A DNA stretch of 64,000 nt, from assembly GCA_963786765.1 (NCBI GenBank), contig CAWBAJ010000008.1:310001-374000 (forward strand). Direction: 5' to 3'. A program made the position numbers and the translations under genes. The DNA comes from DATKNA01 sp963786765. Its GTDB lineage: Bacteria > Actinomycetota > Actinomycetes > Actinomycetales > Kineosporiaceae. The notes below the pieces were generated by a model that had not been told where the DNA came from, searched no databases, and worked only from the letters and a program-made list of their open reading frames with translations. This document shows, in pieces, positions 8,222 through 16,311 of this stretch. The first letter of the stretch is position 1. The number at the start of each line of letters is the position of its first letter.

Positions 8222-9814
8222 ATGAGCGAGAGCTCGGGGGACGGTCCGGTGCGCCGCCAGGGCGGCATCGAGCCCGAACGGAACCAGACGGGGTCCGAGC
8301 GGGCGCCGGACCAGGACGCCGTGACGCCTGTGCGCCCGGCGCCTGAGCCCTCTGCCCCGGACGCAGCCGGCGCCGCGGCGCCGGCTGCCGACGAGCCGGC
8401 CGGAAGGCCGGGGAGCGACCAGAAGGCCCAGCCGGGAAGGCCACTGGATCGGGCGGACGAAGCCCCGGAGCCCAGTGAGCACGCGGACGCCGACATTGGT
8501 GCGCTGCGCGTCGCGGAGCCGGAGCGGGAGCCGGCAGGTGACGCCAAGACCGAGCCCGAGCGGGAGCCGGCGGGCGATCCCGAGACTCGTCGGGCGCCGG
8601 ACCCCGAGCCGGTGCCGGACCCGGAGCCGATGCCGGCCCGCGACTCACAGGCCGGACGGGAGCCGGGCCCGGAGCAAGAGCCGGAGCCGGCGGCGGCGCG
8701 TGATTCCCGGCCCGAGGGCGCCTCCGGGCCCGGGGTCGGGCCGGATTCGGTCAGCCTGTTCGAACCCGTCACGCCGCCACAGCCTCTCGCTGCGTCGGAG
8801 CCTGCGGATGAGCCGGCGGCGTCAGAAGAGACCCAGTTCGTGGACCTGACGACGGTCGAACCGCCGGAACCTGAGGCGCTGTCCGGCGCGGGGGGGCAGG
8901 GCGAGGGCGACGCGACAGTCGTCGTGATCACCGAGCCGACCCTCCGCGAGGGTGACGACGACGCGCCCGCGGAGGACGTCCCGCCGCCTCCCGAGAGCGC
9001 TCGCCCGTCCGCCGATCCTGCGTACGCCGACCCTGCGTACGCCGACCCTGCCTGGGTCGAGCGGGGCCACCCCCAGCCCGCCTACACGCCGAGCAGTGAG
9101 GGCTCCTCGGCGTCCGGGCCTGCTTCCCGCGCATACGAGGACCTGGACCCGCCAGCTGCCCCCGGGACGGGCGGCGTCCCCCTCCTGGAGGAGCTGCCCG
9201 GCGGCTGGCAGGCGGTGCGGCGGCGGCACCTGCGCCAGACCATCACCTTTCTCGTCGCCCTGCTCGGGGTGCTCGGGCTCGGGACGGTGGCCGGCCTCAT
9301 GTACACCGGCCGGGTGGCGTGGCCGTTCGGCGGTCGGGTGAACGTCTCGACGCAGCTCTGCACCCCGACCTCGCCACTGCCTCCGAAGAAGATCCACGTC
9401 CGGGTCTACAACGGGTCGAACCGCTCGGGTCTGGCCAGGACCGTCGCGGGGCAGCTGAAGGCGCTCGGCTTCGTGGTGCAGGAGACGGGCAACGACCCCC
9501 TCGAGGCCAAGGTGACCACGGCGGTCGAGATCCGGTTCGGCGACGGGGGCGAGCTCGCCGGCAAGACGGCGAGCGCCTACTTCGCCGGCAAGATCCGGCA
9601 GAGACGGGACGACCGCACGAACGACCTCGTCGACGTCGTTCTGGGCCCCAATTACAAGCGGCTCAACACCCGGCGCGAGACCACCCGGGCGCTGGCCGTG
9701 GCCCGGCCCACGATGCCGCTGTCCTGCCCGGCGGGCGTGACGCCGCCCCCGACACCGACGCCCACCCCGAAGGTGAAGCCGACACCGAAGGTGAAGCCGA
9801 CACCGAAGCGCTGA
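8222..9814 (+). CDS. membrane-anchored LytR C-terminal domain protein
   Basis: A 530-residue protein in three parts. Residues 1 to ~320 are cytoplasmic-looking, very acidic and proline-rich, with many EPEREPAGD-like repeats and a YADPAYADPAW repeat at about 264-275. One transmembrane helix follows (~338-362, TFLVALLGVLGLGTVAGLMY). The outer part is a LytR_C domain (~390-475) with KIHVRVYNGSNRSGLA and VVQETGND, ending in a TPTPKVKPTPK tail. LytR_C domains occur with or without the LCP catalytic domain that attaches glycopolymers to the wall; here there is no LCP domain, so a binding role is inferred. Codon repetition in the N-terminal half suggests expansion of short repeats. Confidence 0.85.
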   Translation: MSESSGDGPVRRQGGIEPERNQTGSERAPDQDAVTPVRPAPEPSAPDAAGAAAPAADEPAGRPGSDQKAQPGRPLDRADEAPEPSEHADADIGALRVAEPEREPAGDAKTEPEREPAGDPETRRAPDPEPVPDPEPMPARDSQAGREPGPEQEPEPAAARDSRPEGASGPGVGPDSVSLFEPVTPPQPLAASEPADEPAASEETQFVDLTTVEPPEPEALSGAGGQGEGDATVVVITEPTLREGDDDAPAEDVPPPPESARPSADPAYADPAYADPAWVERGHPQPAYTPSSEGSSASGPASRAYEDLDPPAAPGTGGVPLLEELPGGWQAVRRRHLRQTITFLVALLGVLGLGTVAGLMYTGRVAWPFGGRVNVSTQLCTPTSPLPPKKIHVRVYNGSNRSGLARTVAGQLKALGFVVQETGNDPLEAKVTTAVEIRFGDGGELAGKTASAYFAGKIRQRRDDRTNDLVDVVLGPNYKRLNTRRETTRALAVARPTMPLSCPAGVTPPPTPTPTPKVKPTPKVKPTPKR

Positions 9815-9817
9815 ACC

Positions 9818-11116
9818 TCAGCGCCGGACGTTCTCCAGCACCACACCGCTGCGCGGGCGCGTCGGCATCCGGGACAGCGGGAACGACAGATCCTGCTCCG
9901 GCACGTCGTACGTGATCTGCGCCAGCGTCCGCAAGGCACTCTTGAGCAGTTCGACCGTCACGCGCTCGCCCGCGCACCTGTGTCCCGTGTGCGGATCCCC
10001 GCCGCCCTGCGGGACGTACGTGAACGCGTCCGGCTGCCGGCCCACGAACCGCTCGGGGTCGAACCGGTCGGGGTCCGGCCACAGGTGCGGGTCGTGGTTC
10101 ATGCCGTGCAGGTCGAGCAGCACGAGCCTGCCCTCCGGCAGGGTGTGTCCGCGCCAGGTGACGTCGCGGGCGGCCCGCGCCCCGACGACCGGCGCGAACG
10201 GGTACAGCCGCCGGACCTCGTGGACGAACGCCTCGAGGTCGCGGTCGAGCTCCTCGCCGGACTCCTGCGCCAACCGGGAGAACCACCGCGGGTTCTCGTG
10301 CAGTGCCAGCCCGCTGAACGCGACGAACCACGCCGTGGCCACGGACGGGCGAACGATGTTGAGCAGCTCGACCGCCGCGGTCCGGTCGTCGAGCAGCCGG
10401 CCGTGGATGTCGTGGAACGAGCTGACGACGTCCAGAGCCGACCCTTGCGCCGGGGTGAGGCGACCGACGCGGACGTCCGCCACGACCTCCCGCACCCACT
10501 GCTCGGACCGCTTGCGCGCACGCAGCGCCACGACGCGCGCGGGGCCGACGCTGCCGAAGCCGTCCACGATGCGCTCGAGGTCCCAGACGCGCCGGGCAGC
10601 GTCCTCGGGAGTGAGGGGCAGACCGGCCCATCGGCAGATCCCCACCCCGATCACTCGGACGGCCTCGTCGAACAGCACGACCCTGCCGCCCCGCTCCCAG
10701 CGGTCGACCGCGGCGGCCCAGAGCTGGTCGGTGATCTCGCCGATGCTGACGGCGTGCTGGGGTGACAGCAGCCGCAGGAACATCGCCTTGCGGTGCAGGT
10801 GCGCCTCGCCGTCGTGGACGTGAACCGCGCCCTTGCCGAACTGCGTGTTCGCGAGCGGGCGCGGGTAGGCGTCGCGTCGGCGGAACATGGTCTGGTCGTA
10901 GAAGAACTTCACGGCCTCGCGGCCGCCGAGCAGCACTGTGCGCTGCCCCAGGAACCGGATCTCGACGGCCCGATCCGACGGCGTCGGCCCGTCGCCCTCG
11001 CGCCGGCGCCGGTCGGCGAATCTGTACCCGTCGCGCAGCAGGGCGAGGCTGCGGTCGACCCGCGCCCGCGACGGCACGTCGTCGAACAGGTCGGGCCGCG
11101 GCGTCGTCTGACTCAT
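9818..11116 (-). CDS. cytochrome P450, CYP152-type fatty acid peroxygenase/decarboxylase
   Basis: A 432-residue P450 matching the CYP152 group (P450-BSbeta, SPalpha, OleT) along its whole length. Diagnostic features are the PQGGGD...TGHRCAGE heme loop with Cys381, ExxR in EVRR, and an Arg-Pro pair (R256-P257 in NIVRPSVA) that replaces the usual acid-alcohol pair and binds the fatty-acid carboxylate. These enzymes use hydrogen peroxide, so no reductase partner is needed and none is nearby. The residue aligned with Gln85 of P450-BSbeta is His99, as in the alkene-forming OleT. It is divergent from a GNAT gene across an unusual repeat array; its 3' end lies 3 bp from the LytR_C stop. Confidence 0.92.
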   Translation of the reverse strand: MSQTTPRPDLFDDVPSRARVDRSLALLRDGYRFADRRRREGDGPTPSDRAVEIRFLGQRTVLLGGREAVKFFYDQTMFRRRDAYPRPLANTQFGKGAVHVHDGEAHLHRKAMFLRLLSPQHAVSIGEITDQLWAAAVDRWERGGRVVLFDEAVRVIGVGICRWAGLPLTPEDAARRVWDLERIVDGFGSVGPARVVALRARKRSEQWVREVVADVRVGRLTPAQGSALDVVSSFHDIHGRLLDDRTAAVELLNIVRPSVATAWFVAFSGLALHENPRWFSRLAQESGEELDRDLEAFVHEVRRLYPFAPVVGARAARDVTWRGHTLPEGRLVLLDLHGMNHDPHLWPDPDRFDPERFVGRQPDAFTYVPQGGGDPHTGHRCAGERVTVELLKSALRTLAQITYDVPEQDLSFPLSRMPTRPRSGVVLENVRR

Positions 11117-11154
11117 GGCGAAGTTCTACCCGCGAGTAGCCTTCCTCCCCCGCC

Positions 11155-11256
11155 GATCAAGGAAGTTCGGGGGATCAAGGAACCTGTGCGGCATCAAGAC
11201 TCCACGAGCGTTCCTTGATCCCCAACAATTCCTTGATCCCCAACTTTTCCTTGATC
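11155..11256. repeat. two-way array of ATCAAGG boxes at 18-bp spacing
   Basis: The 165-bp gap between the P450 and GNAT starts carries six related boxes. GATCAAGGAA occurs at 11155 and 11173, with a weaker CATCAAGAC at 11192; the complement TTCCTTGATC occurs at 11211, 11229 and 11247. Spacing is 18 bp within each half (19 to the weak copy), and the inner boxes give a perfect 14-bp inverted repeat (11170-11183 with 11210-11223). It lies between two divergent genes, so it is not a terminator. It looks like an operator array for a multimeric regulator or an iteron-like element. Confidence 0.85.
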
Positions 11257-11281
11257 GTGGCAAGAGGAGGCGGCGGGTACG

Positions 11282-11773
11282 GTGACCGGGGTGGAGATCC
11301 GGGAGGCGACGCGCGACGACTGGGACCAGATCTGGCCGTTCTTCCAGCAGATCGTCCTCGACGGCGAGACCTACGCCTACCCGGAGGACCTGACGTCCGA
11401 GAGCGCACGCGGGCTCTGGTTCGAGCCCGGCGGCCACGTGGTCGTCGCCGTCGACGGTCCGGCAGTCGTCGGGACCGCCAAGTCCGGCCCGAACCGGCCC
11501 GGCCGCGGGCGGCATGTGTCGACGGCGAGCTTCATGGTCGATCCCGGAGCCGGCGGCAAGGGCGTCGGCCGGGCGCTGGGCGAACACGTCCTCGGGTGGG
11601 CGAGCAATGCCGGGTTCCGGTCGATGCAGTTCAACGCGGTGGTCGAAACCAACGTCGCCGCCGTCCGCTTGTGGCGCTCGCTGGGCTTCGAGGTGATCGG
11701 GACGGTCCCCGAGGCGTTCGACAGCCGCCGTCACGGGTACGTCGGCCTGCACGTCATGTACCGCCGGCTCTGA
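11282..11773 (+). CDS. GNAT family N-acetyltransferase
   Basis: A 163-residue acetyltransferase. It begins VEIREATRDDWDQIWPFFQQIV, has an acetyl-CoA loop (SFMVDPGAGGKGVGRALGEHVL, written here as two halves of motif A, ~residues 82-103), then NAVVETNVAAVRLWRSLGF and the closing YVGLHVMYRRL strand. The pattern resembles phosphinothricin- or ribosomal-protein-type GNATs, but the substrate is unknown. The start is GTG at 11282 (alternative GTG at 11291), with GAGGAGG 11-16 nt upstream. It is divergent from the CYP152 gene and shares the repeat-bearing control region with it. Confidence 0.85.
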   Translation: MTGVEIREATRDDWDQIWPFFQQIVLDGETYAYPEDLTSESARGLWFEPGGHVVVAVDGPAVVGTAKSGPNRPGRGRHVSTASFMVDPGAGGKGVGRALGEHVLGWASNAGFRSMQFNAVVETNVAAVRLWRSLGFEVIGTVPEAFDSRRHGYVGLHVMYRRL

Positions 11774-11854
11774 TCCCTCCTGGTCGTCCGCGGCGCAGGC
11801 TCCCGACCCCGCCCGGGGCCCCTTCGGCGCTGCACACAGCTCGCGCGTCCAGCA

Positions 11855-11898
11855 TTGACGATATGTCTCTAGAGAACTAGTGTCCTAGTACTTTAGAG
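11855..11898 (+). promoter_or_regulatory. promoter and GntR operator of the ABC operon
   Basis: A good housekeeping promoter, TTGACG at 11855-11860 and TAGTGT at 11878-11883 with a 17-bp spacer, predicts a start near 11890. It overlaps an imperfect inverted repeat, CTCTAGAGAACTA (11867-11879) and TAGTACTTTAGAG (11886-11898), 11 of 13 bases matching. This is the expected place for the YtrA-type repressor encoded next to silence its own operon. Confidence 0.7.
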
Positions 11899-11909
11899 AT
11901 GGGACGCCG

Positions 11910-12299
11910 ATGATCGAATTCTCGCTCGACGACCGCTCCGGCCTCCCGCCGTACCAGCAGATCGTCCGGCAGGTCCGGCAGGCGATGCGGCTCGGCCTGC
12001 TGCGTGAGGGTGACCAACTGCCCACCGTCAAGGACGTCGTGAGCCGGCTGGCCATCAACCCGAACACGGTCCTGAAGGCCTACCGCGAGCTGGAGCACGA
12101 GCGGCTCGCGGCCCCCCGGCCGGGCGTCGGCACGTTCGTGACCCGCTCGCTGGCCACGGAGTCCGTCGCGGCGATCGAGCCGCTGCGCCGCGAGTTGCAG
12201 CGCTGGCTCACCAGGGCGCGTTCGGCGGGCTTGGACGACGAGGCGGTGGAGGCGCTGTTCGCCACGGTTCTCCGGGCGGAGACGGAGGGCGTCGCATGA
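11910..12299 (+). CDS. GntR-family (YtrA subfamily) transcriptional regulator
   Basis: A 129-residue repressor. The N-terminal winged helix (residues ~10-80) shows PPYQQIVRQVRQAM, LPTVKDVVSRLAINPNTVLKAYRELE and RPGVGTFV, typical of YtrA members, which have only a short dimerising tail instead of a ligand domain. YtrA regulators usually control the ABC transporter operon they sit in and respond to cell-envelope stress or antibiotics. The stop overlaps the ATPase start by 4 bp (ATGA), so the three genes form one operon. Confidence 0.92.
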   Translation: MIEFSLDDRSGLPPYQQIVRQVRQAMRLGLLREGDQLPTVKDVVSRLAINPNTVLKAYRELEHERLAAPRPGVGTFVTRSLATESVAAIEPLRRELQRWLTRARSAGLDDEAVEALFATVLRAETEGVA

Positions 12300-13189
12300 C
12301 CACCGTGTTGCGGACCCGGGGCCTCGGCAAGCGCTACCGGCGCCGGTGGGCCCTGCGGGACTGCACCCTGGACATTCCCGCCGGGCGGGTCACGGGCCTC
12401 GTCGGGCCCAACGGCGCCGGCAAGACGACCCTGCTCGGGCTGGCGATCGGCCTGCTCGCACCCTCCGCCGGCGAGATCGAGGTCTGCGGGGGGACGCCCG
12501 CGCGGGATGCCGCCCAACTGGCCAAGGTCGGCTACGTCGCTCAGGACACGCCGGTCTACCCAGGGCTGACCGTCGCCGAGCACCTCACGCTCGGCGCCAG
12601 ACTGAACCCGCGGTGGGACGACGCGCTCGCACGCCGCAGGGTGCGGCAGCTCCGTCTCGACCCGCGACAGCGCGCCGGCCGGCTGTCGGGCGGGCAGCGC
12701 GCGCAACTCGCGCTGACCCTCGGGCTGGCCAAGCGCCCGGAGCTGCTCATCCTCGACGAGCCTGTCGCCAGCCTGGACCCGCTGGCCCGGCGGGAGTTCC
12801 TCCAGGCCTTGATGGAGGCGGTCGCGGAGGACGAGTTCAGCGTCGTGCTCTCGTCGCACGTCGTATCGGACCTAGAGCGCGTGTGTGACCACGTCGTGGT
12901 CCTCGTGAACTCGCAGGTGCGGGTGGCGGGCGACGTCGAGGAGCTCGTTGCGACGCACCACCGTCTCGTCGGGCCGCGCCGCGACCCGGCCACGCTGCCA
13001 TCCGACCAGCACGTCGTCGCTGCCAGCCACACCGACCGCCAGAGCACGTTCGTCGTCCGGACGGCCTCGCAGATCCTGGACCCGGCGTGGTCGGTGAGCC
13101 GGCTCGGACTGGAGGATCTCGTGCTCGCCTACATGTCGGACACCGGCGGCGTCCAACCGCCTGCCGGCCGGTTGGAGGTGCTGCAGTGA
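12296..13189 (+). CDS. ABC transporter ATP-binding protein
   Basis: A 297-residue ATPase with Walker A GPNGAGKTT (~residues 38-46), a Q-loop, signature LSGGQRAQ (~125-132), Walker B LLILDEP and a switch histidine in LSSHVVSDLERVCD. The C-terminal ~80 residues form an accessory region beyond the usual ATPase core, as in antibiotic-efflux or bacitracin-type exporters. It is coupled by overlaps of 4 bp to the GntR gene before and the permease gene after, and should energise that permease at the membrane. Confidence 0.93.
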   Translation: MTTVLRTRGLGKRYRRRWALRDCTLDIPAGRVTGLVGPNGAGKTTLLGLAIGLLAPSAGEIEVCGGTPARDAAQLAKVGYVAQDTPVYPGLTVAEHLTLGARLNPRWDDALARRRVRQLRLDPRQRAGRLSGGQRAQLALTLGLAKRPELLILDEPVASLDPLARREFLQALMEAVAEDEFSVVLSSHVVSDLERVCDHVVVLVNSQVRVAGDVEELVATHHRLVGPRRDPATLPSDQHVVAASHTDRQSTFVVRTASQILDPAWSVSRLGLEDLVLAYMSDTGGVQPPAGRLEVLQ

Positions 13190-14229
13190 TCTGGCTGTCC
13201 TGGCGCCAGCTGCGCGCTCAGGCCGCGGTGGCCGCCGTCGCGGTCCTCGCGGTCGCGGTGGTGGCCGGGCTGACCGGTCCCCGGCTGGCCGACCTCGCCC
13301 GCTCGAGCGCGTCGGTGTTCGACCAGCTGACGGGAACCGACACCACGCTGTTCTACGCCGGCGTCCTCCTGATGGCGCTGGCCCCCGCCCTGGTCGGCGC
13401 CTTCCTCGGCGCCCCACTGGTGGCCCGCGAGCTGGAGGCGGGCACCTACCGGTTGGCCTGGACCCAGTCCGTCTCCCGCCGCCGGTGGCTGGGGTCCAAG
13501 CTGACGCTGACCGTCGGGGCCGCCGCCTTCGCGCTCGGAGCGGCCAGCCTTGCGGTGACGTGGTGGTCCGCGTCGCTGGACGGCGCCGTGAGCCAGACGC
13601 ACGGCGGCCTGCCGGAGCGCTTGACACCGGTGACGTTCGCGATGCGTGGCGTCGTCCCCATCGGCTACGCCGCGTTCGCTGTGATCCTCGGGGCCACCGC
13701 CGGCGCGGTCCTCCGCCGGACCCTCCCGGCGATGGCCGTGACACTCGCGCTGTACGCCGCGCTGCAGGTCGTCGTCCCCATCTGGGTACGACCCCATCTC
13801 GTGCCACCGGTCACTTCCACCATTGCCTTCAGCCGGTCGACGCTGGACGGCGTCTCGCTCGAGGGATCCGGCCGTGTCCTGGTGTCGGTACACACCGCCG
13901 ACCGCGGGGACTGGATCCTGGTGAACGAGACGGTGGGCCCGGATGGAAAGGCTGCCCTGCTCCCGCAGTGGTTCGCCGACTGCCTGCCCGGCCCGGCCGG
14001 CCCCGCCGCCCCCGCGACTCCCCTCTCGCCGCAGACCCAGCACGCGCAGGCCGGCTCGATCGACGATTGCCTCACCCGGCTCACCCAGGCCGGATACCGG
14101 CAACGGGTGGTCTACCAGCCGGCGGACCGGTTCTGGCCGCTGCAGTGGGCGGAGACCGGCGTGTACGCCCTTGCGTCCGCGGCGCTGGCCGCCAGCTGCT
14201 TCTGGTGGGTCCGGCGCCGCCTCACCTGA
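13186..14229 (+). CDS. ABC-2 type transporter permease
   Basis: A 347-residue membrane protein with GTG start at 13186 overlapping the ATPase stop (GTGA). It begins IWLSWRQLRAQAAV, and hydrophobic segments lie near residues 14-34, 62-78, 108-130, 160-180, 185-200 and 318-338. A large extracytoplasmic loop (~205-315) contains two cysteines (FADCLPG and DDCLTR) that could pair. This topology fits YtrA-controlled exporters. The transported compound is unknown. Its 3' end overlaps the convergent MBL gene by 8 bp. Confidence 0.88.
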   Translation: MIWLSWRQLRAQAAVAAVAVLAVAVVAGLTGPRLADLARSSASVFDQLTGTDTTLFYAGVLLMALAPALVGAFLGAPLVARELEAGTYRLAWTQSVSRRRWLGSKLTLTVGAAAFALGAASLAVTWWSASLDGAVSQTHGGLPERLTPVTFAMRGVVPIGYAAFAVILGATAGAVLRRTLPAMAVTLALYAALQVVVPIWVRPHLVPPVTSTIAFSRSTLDGVSLEGSGRVLVSVHTADRGDWILVNETVGPDGKAALLPQWFADCLPGPAGPAAPATPLSPQTQHAQAGSIDDCLTRLTQAGYRQRVVYQPADRFWPLQWAETGVYALASAALAASCFWWVRRRLT

Positions 14230-14926
14230 CGGAGGATTCCGAGGTCCGGGCGTCGTGCGGCCGCCACGGCTCGTGCTCGTGCGAGAGCCAGACCAGCTCA
14301 GGGTCGAGCGCGCGCACCAGCCGCTGGCCCTCGGTGCGCGGCTCGTCGAGCTCGCCGAAGAACACCGCCGTGTCACCGGCGATGACCATCGGACGCCCGC
14401 CCGTCTCGACGACGACCAGCTGCGAGCCTGGCGTGTGACCCGGCGCCGGGACGAGCCGGACCCCGGGCAGCACCTCGAGCTCCCCGTCCACGGGTACGTA
14501 CTGGACGCCGGGCGCGTCGACCCATTCGCGGATCGTGTAGTCGTCCTGGCTGCGCGCGTCGTCGAGCTCCCGGCGCTGGACGTAGGTCGGCCGGCCGGCG
14601 AAGAGGTGGTTGCCGCCGCAGTGGTCGAAGTGCAGGTGGGTGTTGACGACGACGTCGATGCCGGCCATGTCGAAGTCGGCCCGCTTGCTGAGCGGAATCA
14701 GGCGGGGGTCCATGTCGGCCACCAACGGGTGCAGCTCCGTGAGGCCAGTGTCGACGAGCACCCGGGCGTCAGGGTGGTCGATGACGTGCACGTACACCGG
14801 CATCAACTCGCCCTCGGCCAGCAAGTGGGCCACGAGGACCGGTGTGATGGCCGGCGATGAGACCTCGCTTCCCGCTCCCTCGCCCTCAGGGCGTCGCGGA
14901 TCGTCGGACGCATCGTGATGGTTCAC
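14222..14926 (-). CDS. MBL-fold hydrolase, N-acyl-homoserine lactonase-like
   Basis: A 234-residue metallo-beta-lactamase-fold enzyme. The zinc motif HLHFDH is at residues 97-102, followed by PAPGHTPGSQ, AGDTAVFF and LSHEHEPW, giving the second His, the bridging Asp and the last His. The order and length fit the AHL-lactonase (AiiA-like) branch, which opens lactone rings, although many members act on other lactones or esters. No signal peptide is present, so it is cytoplasmic. It is convergent with the ABC permease. Confidence 0.82.
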   Translation of the reverse strand: MNHHDASDDPRRPEGEGAGSEVSSPAITPVLVAHLLAEGELMPVYVHVIDHPDARVLVDTGLTELHPLVADMDPRLIPLSKRADFDMAGIDVVVNTHLHFDHCGGNHLFAGRPTYVQRRELDDARSQDDYTIREWVDAPGVQYVPVDGELEVLPGVRLVPAPGHTPGSQLVVVETGGRPMVIAGDTAVFFGELDEPRTEGQRLVRALDPELVWLSHEHEPWRPHDARTSESSVR

Positions 14927-15081
14927 AGATCCGTTCTACCCCAGTCGTAGGTCCAGCCGGGTTCTCGGGCCGGTGACGCGGGGGTTCGGGAGCCGGTCCT
15001 CGCCATGTCGCCCCGCCTGATCGTGAACGCCAGGGAACCGGCGTACGTTGAACGAGCAGGACCCCTCGAGGAGGTGGCGCC

Positions 15082-15321
15082 GTGCTCCGATGGCTGCGCG
15101 GGACCATGGGCGGCTCGACCGCGGGCATGAATGCGATGATCGGCGCGCTCGACGACGTCTTCAATCCGGCCGCGGGGCGAGCGCGCAAAGAGCTCGAGGA
15201 GCAGAACGAGCGCATCGTCCCGATCCCGAGCCCCGGCGACAAGCTCCTTGCCGACGGCAAGGTCGTGATCCGGCGGGCCCCGAAGGACAAGCCGTCGAAG
15301 ATCCACCTCAAGACCGACTGA
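15082..15321 (+). CDS. small DUF6191-like protein
   Basis: A 79-residue protein starting with GTG at 15082 and preceded by GGAGG at a good distance. It has a short hydrophobic N-terminus (LRWLRGTMGGSTAGMNAMI), then FNPAAGRARKELEEQNERIVP and a basic C-terminus. This pattern matches my memory of the actinobacterial DUF6191 family; function is unknown. It lies alone between the MBL gene and the PASTA protein and may be co-transcribed with the latter, 123 bp downstream. Confidence 0.6.
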   Translation: MLRWLRGTMGGSTAGMNAMIGALDDVFNPAAGRARKELEEQNERIVPIPSPGDKLLADGKVVIRRAPKDKPSKIHLKTD

Positions 15322-15444
15322 GACGCCGATCGGGCGACATGCCCGAAAGGGAAGGCTGGAATTCAGGCGTATCCAGCGGCTCGCGTCCGTCCTCTGCCCC
15401 TCAGAACGCCAGGGCCCCGCCTGACGTTGCCATGAGGAGGGGAC

Positions 15445-16269
15445 ATGTCCACGCACGACGTGCGCCAGGTGCAGGGCCCGGCCATGAGCGCGGGTGCGCA
15501 GGCGCAGTTCGGTGTCGTTCTGATCGGCGCCGGTATGACCGTGGCGATGGTCACCGTCAGCGCGCTGCTCACCGTCAGCACGTCCCGGAACAGCGGAACG
15601 GTCGACGTCGGCGTCGGCGTCACGGCGTTTCTCCTGTTCACAGCGGCAGCGGCGGTCGGCTCGGCGTTCGGGTTCCTCTTCGGGCTTCCCCGGGCCCGGC
15701 TCACCGATCAGCTCGCGACGACGGGCTCGGCGCACCCCGACACCCGGACACCCAGCAGCCATTACCTGGCGAACTCGAACCTCATCAAGGTCTCGGACTG
15801 GCTGACGACCATCGTCATCGGCCTCGGCCTGGTCAACGTCGGCAACGCAGTCCCAGCCCTCCGCTCGCTTGCGAAAGCACTGCAGGCGCCCCTGGGCGGC
15901 GCCCCTTATGCCGGCGCCATCGGCGTCAGCACGCTGATCGGCGGCTGCATCGGCGGATTCATCCTCGTCTACGTGTACACGAGCACCCGGGTCCGGCAGC
16001 TGCTGGAGGATTCCGATCGGCAGACCGAGGTCGTCCCGCACCTTGCGGGTCTGCGGCTCTCGGAGGCCGAGCGAGCCATGAGCGCCAGCGGGCTGCGCCT
16101 CGCCGTCGAAGATGACGCCGACAAGGACCAGGTGGTCGCCCTGCAGAAGCCGGCTGCCGGCGAGCGCCTGCCGCTGGGGTCCGCCGTCGCCGTGCTGCTT
16201 CACACCGCACGGGCTTCGGGAATGACGGGGCTGGTCGCCGTCCCGAAGCAGCACACCAGGGACTCGTAA
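15445..16269 (+). CDS. multi-TM protein with C-terminal PASTA-like domain
   Basis: A 274-residue membrane protein. Helices lie at about 20-45, 52-76, 112-140 and 150-180. The second ends in GFLFGLPRA, and SNLIKVSDWLTTIVIGLGLV opens the third; I recall this pair of motifs from uncharacterised membrane proteins, some of them near bacterial conflict systems. The last ~75 residues form a PASTA-like domain (VPHLAGLRLSEAERAM to ALQKPAAGERLPLGSAVAVLLHT), a fold best known for binding peptidoglycan fragments on PknB-type kinases. No kinase is present. The ATG at 15445 follows GAGGAGGGG. A strong hairpin just after the stop likely ends the transcript. Confidence 0.75.
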   Translation: MSTHDVRQVQGPAMSAGAQAQFGVVLIGAGMTVAMVTVSALLTVSTSRNSGTVDVGVGVTAFLLFTAAAAVGSAFGFLFGLPRARLTDQLATTGSAHPDTRTPSSHYLANSNLIKVSDWLTTIVIGLGLVNVGNAVPALRSLAKALQAPLGGAPYAGAIGVSTLIGGCIGGFILVYVYTSTRVRQLLEDSDRQTEVVPHLAGLRLSEAERAMSASGLRLAVEDDADKDQVVALQKPAAGERLPLGSAVAVLLHTARASGMTGLVAVPKQHTRDS

Positions 16270-16280
16270 CTGTGAACTCC

Positions 16281-16311
16281 CGCCGGACGCCGGCTCAGTC
16301 GGCGTCCGGCG
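16281..16311. terminator. bidirectional hairpin terminator
   Basis: A perfect 12-bp inverted repeat, CGCCGGACGCCG at 16281-16292 and its complement at 16300-16311, with a 7-nt loop. It lies between the convergent PASTA and NTF2 genes and overlaps the last codons of the latter. No T tract, as is common in high-GC actinobacteria. Confidence 0.75.
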
